The notes below the pieces were generated by a model. The model searched no databases. It had not been told where the DNA came from and was given only the letters and a program-made list of their open reading frames with translations. A stretch of 8,610 nt of DNA from an uncultured Clostridia bacterium (GTDB lineage Bacteria > Bacillota > Clostridia > Oscillospirales > Oscillospiraceae): positions 1 through 8,610 of the forward strand of contig CAMWQV010000060.1 of assembly GCA_947176425.1 (NCBI GenBank). Reading direction: 5' to 3'. Positions within the stretch are counted from its first letter, which is position 1. Every line of letters starts with the position of its first letter. The position numbers and the translations under genes were made by a program. Shown piece by piece: positions 4,221-8,610 of this stretch.

Positions 4221-6341
4221 ATGGACATTAAAAGCACAGTTACCAGAATCAAGAAAGAGTACAAGGAATATCTCCAAGCGGCTCACCCTAATTGGACCGA
4301 CAGCACGGTCAGCACCCATGTTTCCGACGCCTTCTACCTGTGGCAGAACTCCATTGTTCCGTCAATTTGGAAGGTGCTTGCGGACGAAAAATCCATGGCG
4401 GAAGCACAGCAGGATTTGCTTGATCACTTCAAAAATGAGGTCATGTCTGACCGTGCCGAGGAGCGGGCCAAGGGATACTACAAGGATTTGGCCATGCTCA
4501 AGGAGTTTTTTGACTTCAAGGGCGGAGTGCGGCAGTATATTGGCTATGAGTACGATTGCGAGGCCACGATCTATCAATATGCCAAGCGGGTGTATGATGG
4601 TGAGATAGATGTCAAAGATGCGGTGAAAGCCCTGTGCGCAGAAGTTCCGTGCTTTGGGGAAGGAAGCCATAAATTTACTGTTGGGACATTGTTCGCCGCT
4701 ATGATGAATGGAAAAAGCTATACCTGGAAAGCGAACACGGAACTGACATCTTACTTTATTGTTCACATTGGTCAGGACTATGGACAGGATAAGCTGGACA
4801 ATGCGCTGCAGGCAACACTGGAAAATATCAAATATTACTATGGGCAGACGGGCAACAAATCCACAAGTATTCGCCGGAGCTGCCGCAGGATTGCGGAGCA
4901 GTATGGCATAGATGTTTCTTTTGGCGATGACATTTTTGACGGCATCATCCCAAAGACGTCCAGTGATGCTGTCCTGACTGCGGATACCGCCGCAACTCGA
5001 TACTGGCTCTATGCCGCTGGAGATGGTTCCGCCAACTGGGAGAGTGACTATGCCGCAGGCATCATGGCGATTGGCTGGTCCGAGTTGGGCGATCTCATGA
5101 ACTATAGTTCCAAAGAGGAAATGCGGAATACAATGCGCAAGGTCTATGGAGGAAACGGCTCCTACCGGAATCAGGTGCTGGCCACTTGGCAGTTTGCCAA
5201 TGAGATCAAACCCGGCGATGTGATTTTTGTCAAAAAAGGGCTGAAAAAGGTTGTGGGGCGCGGTATCGTTGAGGGCGAATATATCTATGATGAGCAGCGG
5301 GGAGAATATTGCCACACCCGTAAGGTCCGTTGGACAGACAAGGGTGAGTGGGAACACCCGGATCAATATGTGCTGAAAACCCTCACCGATATGACCCCTT
5401 ATACAGACTTCCTAAAGAAAATGCAGGCTTTGTTTGATGAGGACAAGCCAGAAGAGTCCACTGATGCCGGGGAGGAGATTGCTGCTTACGATCCCTACAC
5501 TGCTGAGGACTTCCTGCAAGATGTCTACATGGATAAGGATCGGTATCAAAACCTCAAAACGCTGCTGTTGACAAAAAAGAATGTGATCCTCCAGGGCGCT
5601 CCGGGGGTGGGCAAGACCTTCGTTGCCAAACGGCTGGCATACTCCATTATGGAAGAAAAGGACACCTCCCGCGTTCAGATGGTGCAGTTTCACCAGAGTT
5701 ATAGCTATGAGGATTTCATCATGGGCTTCCGGCCCACCGAAACTGGTTTTACTCTGAAAAAGGGTGTGTTCTACGAGTTTTGCCGAAAGGCGGAGAAGGA
5801 TGATGAGCGCCCTTATTTCTTCATCATTGATGAGATCAACCGTGGCAATCTAAGCAAGATTTTCGGCGAATTGTTCATGCTGATAGAGAGTGACAAGCGG
5901 GGCGTCGAACTGCAGCTTCTTTATGCGGACGAGCAGTTCTCCATCCCCGGCAACGTCCATATCATCGGCATGATGAACACGGCGGATCGCAGCCTTGCCA
6001 TGCTGGACTATGCCCTGCGCCGTCGTTTTGCTTTCTTTGAAATGCCTCCGGCCTTTGAGTCTTCTGGCTTCCAAGCGTACAAGGTAAAAATCAACAACAG
6101 TAAATTTGACCGGCTGATAGAAACGGTGGAGCGGCTGAATGAAGAAATCGCTGAAGACGATTCTTTGGGCGAGGGTTTCCGCATCGGCCACAGCTATTTT
6201 TGCACGAACATCAACATCAACGATGAGTGGCTGAACTCAGTCGTGGAGTTTGAGTTGATCCCGCTGCTCAAAGAATACTGGTTTGATGAACCGGCAAAAG
6301 TCAAGGATTGGAGCCGCGCTTTGCGGGAGGCTGTCAAATGA
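4221..6341 (+). CDS. mcrB: EVE-domain McrB-type GTPase (type IV restriction)
   Basis: This motor and reader subunit of a modification-dependent restriction system has 706 residues from the ATG at 4221. That ATG has GGAGG (4208-4212) 8 bases upstream; a GTG one codon earlier is too close. Residue numbers here count from that GTG. Residues 1 to about 250 are a helical region I do not recognise. An EVE/PUA-like domain follows (about 261-405: RYWLYAAG, NWE, WQFANEIKPGDVIFVKKG, VGRGIVEGEYIYDE, TDMTPYTDFLKK), expected to bind modified bases in DNA. The AAA+ GTPase domain has Walker A GAPGVGKT (460-467), Walker B with the McrB signature FFIIDEINRGNLSKIFGEL (534-552), sensor MMNTADRS (585-592) and arginines 601-603. 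McrB oligomers translocate DNA and activate McrC. E. coli McrB is shorter (about 460 residues) and has a different N-terminal reader. Confidence 0.95.
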   Translation: MDIKSTVTRIKKEYKEYLQAAHPNWTDSTVSTHVSDAFYLWQNSIVPSIWKVLADEKSMAEAQQDLLDHFKNEVMSDRAEERAKGYYKDLAMLKEFFDFKGGVRQYIGYEYDCEATIYQYAKRVYDGEIDVKDAVKALCAEVPCFGEGSHKFTVGTLFAAMMNGKSYTWKANTELTSYFIVHIGQDYGQDKLDNALQATLENIKYYYGQTGNKSTSIRRSCRRIAEQYGIDVSFGDDIFDGIIPKTSSDAVLTADTAATRYWLYAAGDGSANWESDYAAGIMAIGWSELGDLMNYSSKEEMRNTMRKVYGGNGSYRNQVLATWQFANEIKPGDVIFVKKGLKKVVGRGIVEGEYIYDEQRGEYCHTRKVRWTDKGEWEHPDQYVLKTLTDMTPYTDFLKKMQALFDEDKPEESTDAGEEIAAYDPYTAEDFLQDVYMDKDRYQNLKTLLLTKKNVILQGAPGVGKTFVAKRLAYSIMEEKDTSRVQMVQFHQSYSYEDFIMGFRPTETGFTLKKGVFYEFCRKAEKDDERPYFFIIDEINRGNLSKIFGELFMLIESDKRGVELQLLYADEQFSIPGNVHIIGMMNTADRSLAMLDYALRRRFAFFEMPPAFESSGFQAYKVKINNSKFDRLIETVERLNEEIAEDDSLGEGFRIGHSYFCTNININDEWLNSVVEFELIPLLKEYWFDEPAKVKDWSRALREAVK

Positions 6342-7384
6342 TCCGGAGAATCCAAAACATCTACTATATGCTGGCCTACGCTTTCCAGGTGCTGCATGAA
6401 AATGGTTACAAGGATGTGGCATCGGAAGATTTTGAAAATGGATTGGAGCTGCTGGCAGCGATTCTCTGCAAGGGTGTTTCGGTTCAAATCAAACGCGGTC
6501 TGAATCGACAGTATCTCACGCAGGAGGAGGCACTGTCCGCTCCGCGTGGAAAAATCGAAATCAACGATTCTATCAAGACGCTGACCCTCCAAAAGAAGCA
6601 ACTCGTGTGTGCCTATGATGAGTTTTCCGTTGACGCCTACCCAAACCGGATCATCAAGACCACAATAGCCGTACTACTCCGGTCAAATATCTCCAAGACG
6701 CGAAAAAAAGAACTGCGCAAGCTGCTGATTTTCTTTGATGAGGTTTCGCTTTTGGATATCCATACCATCAACTGGAATCTCTCTTATGACCGGAATAATC
6801 AGACCTACCACATGATCATCACCGTCTGCCAACTAATTCTGAAAGGGATGCTTCAGACAGACTCCGGCGGAGCCGTCAAGATGATGGAGTACCTGGATGA
6901 CCAGAGCATGGCAAGGCTATATGAGAAATTCATTCTCGGCTATTACCAGAAGGAACACCCAGAACTCAAAGTATATGCGCCGCAGATCAACTGGGCAGTC
7001 ACAGACGGCTATAACTTCCAACTCCCCACCATGCAGACAGACATCGTGCTTTCGAGCAGGAGATTGCGGAAAACGTTGATCATCGACGCAAAATATTACT
7101 CCCACAATATGCAGATAAAAGTTCCGTATACGACGCGGACGATCCACTCCGCCAATCTGTACCAGATTTTTACCTATGTCAAGAACTGGCCCGCCGCACC
7201 CAATGAGAGCGTAGCTGGGATGCTGCTATACGCTGGAACAGACGATGAGGTTCAGCCGAACAATGATTATCAAATCAGCGGGAACACAATTAGTGTGAAA
7301 ACACTTGATCTGGATTGCGACTTTGCACTTATTGCGAAAAAGCTGGATGCAATTGCCGCAACAGTGGAATCACCAAGTGAATAG
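6338..7384 (+). CDS. mcrC: McrC-type nuclease subunit
   Basis: The 348-residue protein has the family length and starts MIRRIQNIYYMLAYAF. The N-terminal domain that contacts McrB includes the YMLAYAFQVL helix, LAAILCKGVSVQIKRGL, and APRGKIEIN (68-76). The nuclease core has LYEKFILGYY (194-203) with E196, TDIVLSS (234-240) with D235, and IIDAKYY (248-254) with D250 and K252; these match the PD-(D/E)XK residues known in E. coli McrC (D244, D257, K259). It should cut DNA when stimulated by McrB GTP hydrolysis. The ATG at 6338 overlaps the mcrB stop as ATGA and has GGGAGG (6325-6330) 7 bases upstream, so the two subunits are translationally coupled. An in-frame upstream start at 6308 would overlap mcrB further and is unlikely. 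All active-site residues are present, so the system looks intact. Confidence 0.95.
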   Translation: MIRRIQNIYYMLAYAFQVLHENGYKDVASEDFENGLELLAAILCKGVSVQIKRGLNRQYLTQEEALSAPRGKIEINDSIKTLTLQKKQLVCAYDEFSVDAYPNRIIKTTIAVLLRSNISKTRKKELRKLLIFFDEVSLLDIHTINWNLSYDRNNQTYHMIITVCQLILKGMLQTDSGGAVKMMEYLDDQSMARLYEKFILGYYQKEHPELKVYAPQINWAVTDGYNFQLPTMQTDIVLSSRRLRKTLIIDAKYYSHNMQIKVPYTTRTIHSANLYQIFTYVKNWPAAPNESVAGMLLYAGTDDEVQPNNDYQISGNTISVKTLDLDCDFALIAKKLDAIAATVESPSE

Positions 7385-7386
7385 AT

Positions 7387-7438
7387 ATAAAACAGTGCCG
7401 GAGATGATAGTTTGCCATCATCTTCGGCACTGTTTTAT
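7387..7438. terminator. Strong bidirectional terminator between mcrC and the XRE gene
   Basis: Twenty-two base pairs (7387-7408 with 7417-7438, one G-U) enclose an 8-base loop. The stem starts 3 bases after the mcrC stop, with Ts from 7433 on the plus side and As from 7389 giving a T-run on the minus side. The last codon of the XRE gene (TAA at 7437-7435) is inside the stem. It serves both converging transcripts. Confidence 0.9.
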
Positions 7439-7743
7439 TTTGTGTTCATCGCCCGGATCATCTGCAACGCCGCCTGTTTCTGCTCTGGGGTAAGCGACAC
7501 CCAATGATCGAACAACTCCTTCAATTCCGGTGTCAGCTCCACCATCTCGCTCTCGGCGAAGAACTGGGCCAAGGAGATGCCAAAGGCGGAGCAGACGGAT
7601 TCCAGGGTAGAAATGGACGGGACTGTGTTCCGTTTGAAGATATTTGCCAGCGTGGACTCGGAAAGTCCGCTTTCTTTCGCCAGCCGATAGGCTGTCCAGC
7701 CCCGCTCCGCCATCAACTGCCGAAGCCTGGAATGCGTGTCCAT
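7435..7743 (-). CDS. XRE-family helix-turn-helix regulator (102 aa)
   Basis: The 102-residue protein has an N-terminal Cro/CI-type HTH at about residues 5-62: RLRQLMAERGWTAYRLAKESG, then LSESTLANIFKRNTVPSISTLESVC and FGISLAQFF. In this fold the second and third helices (YRLAKESG and ESTLANIFK) contact the operator. The acidic C-terminal tail (ELTPELKELFDHWVSLTPEQKQAALQMIRAM) is probably for dimerisation. The ATG at 7743 has GGAGG (7755-7751) 7 bases upstream. It is transcribed divergently from the SLOG gene across about 117 bases carrying repeated ACGGT half-sites, so it most likely represses that gene and itself. No peptidase or sensor domain is present, so its inducer is unknown. Confidence 0.9.
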   Translation of the reverse strand: MDTHSRLRQLMAERGWTAYRLAKESGLSESTLANIFKRNTVPSISTLESVCSAFGISLAQFFAESEMVELTPELKELFDHWVSLTPEQKQAALQMIRAMNTK

Positions 7744-7771
7744 GATGCCACCTCCCTCTTGCTCATATTTT

Positions 7772-7857
7772 ACCGTTCACTTAAACGGTTTTATACGGTT
7801 GACTTGTACGGGCTATACCGTTATATTAAACTGTATCAACCAGCGAAGGAGGACGGT
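7772..7857. promoter_or_regulatory. Cluster of ACGGT/ACCGT operator half-sites
   Basis: Five half-sites lie in 86 bases. ACCGTT (7772-7777) and AACGGT (7784-7789) form an inverted repeat with a 6-base spacer. ACGGTT (7795-7800) and ACCGTT (7817-7822) face each other around the promoter. ACGGT (7853-7857) sits between the ribosome site and the ATG of the SLOG gene. This is the expected binding region for the divergent XRE protein. Confidence 0.65.
7799..7827 (+). promoter_or_regulatory. Sigma-A promoter of the SLOG gene
   Basis: TTGACT (7799-7804) and TATATT (7822-7827) are spaced by 17 bases, each matching five of six consensus positions. Transcription would start near 7834, giving a leader of about 27 bases. 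Two ACGGT-type half-sites overlap the -35 and the -10, so a bound regulator would block polymerase. Confidence 0.75.
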
Positions 7858-7860
7858 AAA

Positions 7861-8349
7861 ATGACAGAGCAAGAGTTGCGGCGGTATCGGTGCTGCTTCA
7901 CCGGGCATAGGCCGGAACGCTTGGGAATGCCGGAATCGGAGGTCATTTCCAGCCTAAACAAAGAAATTCGCGCAGCGGTTGCTGACGGATTCCAAACGTT
8001 CATATCTGGAATGGCAAGAGGAGTCGATCTCTGGGCGGCGGAGATCGTGCTGGCCCTTCGGGAGGAGGGAGCGGCAGTACGGCTCATCTGTGCCAGCCCC
8101 TACCGAGGTTTTGAGAGCCGCTGGAGCTGGGAATGGCAGGAGCGGTACCGCAGGGTAATGGAGCGGGCCGACCTGGTGCGTTTTATTTGTCCCGGATACG
8201 GCCGGGATTGCTTTCAGCGGCGAAATGAGTGGATGGTAGACCACTCGGCGCGGGTAATCGCCGTTTATAACGGTCAGCCTGGCGGAACACGGAATACAAT
8301 AGAATATGCAAGTCGGTGCGAAGTGCCGGTGATCCTTCTCCCTCGCTGA
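7861..8349 (+). CDS. SLOG-family (DUF1273/YpsA-like) protein
   Basis: The 162-residue protein has a Rossmann-like SLOG fold. Motifs in order are YRCCFTGHRPERLG (9-22, first strand and ligand loop), FQTFISGMARGVDLWAAEIVL (44-64, the GxARGxD nucleotide-binding signature), LICASPYRGFESRW (75-88), ADLVRFICPGY (103-113) and NEWMVDHSARVIAVYNGQPGGTRNTIEYA (122-150). SLOG domains bind nucleotides or nucleotide-derived ligands and often appear in conflict and sensing systems; the ligand here cannot be read. The ATG at 7861 has AAGGAGG (7846-7852) 8 bases upstream, so the longer open frame back to 7504 is discarded (it is antisense to the XRE gene). It is paired with a divergent XRE regulator and ends 6 bases from a converging recombinase gene. 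Whether it is a defence sensor or a cargo gene of the element is unknown. Confidence 0.88.
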   Translation: MTEQELRRYRCCFTGHRPERLGMPESEVISSLNKEIRAAVADGFQTFISGMARGVDLWAAEIVLALREEGAAVRLICASPYRGFESRWSWEWQERYRRVMERADLVRFICPGYGRDCFQRRNEWMVDHSARVIAVYNGQPGGTRNTIEYASRCEVPVILLPR

Positions 8350-8355
8350 GTACCA

Positions 8356-8610
8356 TCAGAGTGTCAGCCGTACCCCAGATAGAAAGACCACCGCCAGTTT
8401 CCCGTCCGGCACCAGTTCCATATGATCCAGCACCTTCAACGAAAAGTGATAGTCGAACGCTGCCAGCTTGCCCACCTCGTCCAGCAGCCGGAGCATTTCC
8501 TTCGCCCGGTAGCGGATGAGCGCATCTTCAGCGTTTTCCGCTTTCCGGTGCAGGGCTGCGCCGTATTGCAGTTTCTTGCTGACCACTAGATTCCAAGCCC
8601 GGACAAAGGC
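8356..8610 (-). CDS. C-terminal end of a second large serine recombinase (partial)
   Basis: The frame enters from beyond the right edge (AFVRAWNLVVSKKLQYG...) and ends at 8356. The FVRAWN motif, the helical region ENAEDALIRYRAKEMLRLLDEVG, and the final FDYHFSLKVLDHMELVPDGK followed by VVFLSGVRLTL match the extreme C-terminus of large serine recombinases. There the last beta hairpin reads as a '[V/I]xFLxG' strand. It differs in sequence from the truncated recombinase at 2503-3354, so it is not the missing part of that gene. The catalytic domain should lie to the right of the window. It converges on the SLOG gene with a 6-base gap and no separate terminator. It probably mobilises or bounds this island. 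An internal ATG-like start at 8586 is not a real start, because the frame stays open to the edge. Confidence 0.75.
   Translation of the reverse strand, partial: AFVRAWNLVVSKKLQYGAALHRKAENAEDALIRYRAKEMLRLLDEVGKLAAFDYHFSLKVLDHMELVPDGKLAVVFLSGVRLTL

Noticed and set aside
4362..5366. 334-codon open frame antisense to mcrB
   Set aside because: It lies wholly opposite a strongly supported McrB coding frame, has no ribosome site and no recognisable motif; it is a shadow of codon bias.
7772..7857. Repeated ACGGT motifs as a possible CRISPR or iteron array
   Set aside because: The units are five to six bases, irregularly spaced and in both orientations within a divergent promoter, which fits operator half-sites rather than CRISPR repeats or replication iterons.
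7504..7860. N-terminal extension of the SLOG frame
   Set aside because: The extension is antisense to the XRE gene and crosses the promoter; a perfect ribosome site and the family start both point to the ATG at 7861.

Overview
The window looks like accessory DNA from a Gram-positive gut-type Clostridia genome (Bacillota; an Oscillospiraceae- or Lachnospiraceae-like host is my inference). The reasons are AGGAGG-type ribosome sites, sigma-A-like promoters, AT-rich intergenic DNA, and protein types common in such genomes: large serine recombinases, DUF1016-N, LMW phosphatase and PIN cassettes, and EVE-McrB. No housekeeping gene is visible. It reads as a defence/mobile island with a recombinase gene or remnant on two sides.

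Left part, minus strand (1-2405). A short DUF4062-like N-terminal piece (62-286) ends in an ATGA overlap with a frame leaving the window. Next comes a decayed copy of a low-molecular-weight protein tyrosine phosphatase (LMW-PTP) gene (353-557). Then follows a compact cassette: a DUF1016 N-terminal protein (starting at 2405), an intact LMW-PTP (1460-1924), a PIN-domain ribonuclease (1020-1466) and a small probable antitoxin (790-1023). The last three genes are joined by ATGCTGA and ATGA overlaps. A sigma-A-like promoter lies inside the DUF1016 frame, just ahead of the phosphatase.

Middle (2503-4220). A large serine recombinase has lost its catalytic domain (minus strand, 2503 to about 3354). 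About 310 bases without a gene follow, holding several inverted repeats. Then comes an 84-residue orphan protein (3715-3969, minus) with its own promoter and terminator, divergent from the next operon.

Centre (4221-7438). This is a two-gene type IV restriction operon. McrB carries an EVE-like modified-base reader and an AAA+ GTPase motor; McrC carries a PD-(D/E)XK nuclease domain and overlaps mcrB by ATGA. A strong bidirectional hairpin terminates it. A 16-base inverted copy of one terminator arm lies upstream of mcrB, so related sequence brackets the module.

Right part (7435-8610). An XRE regulator (minus) diverges from a SLOG/DUF1273 protein (plus) across a promoter region containing five ACGGT/ACCGT half-sites. 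The SLOG gene converges, six bases apart, with the C-terminus of a second large serine recombinase that runs off the window.

Likely joint role (inference): a stack of anti-phage and stress modules (McrBC, PIN toxin-antitoxin, SLOG sensor, DUF4062 remnant) gathered by serine-recombinase elements. I see no CRISPR, tRNA, rRNA or replication origin.
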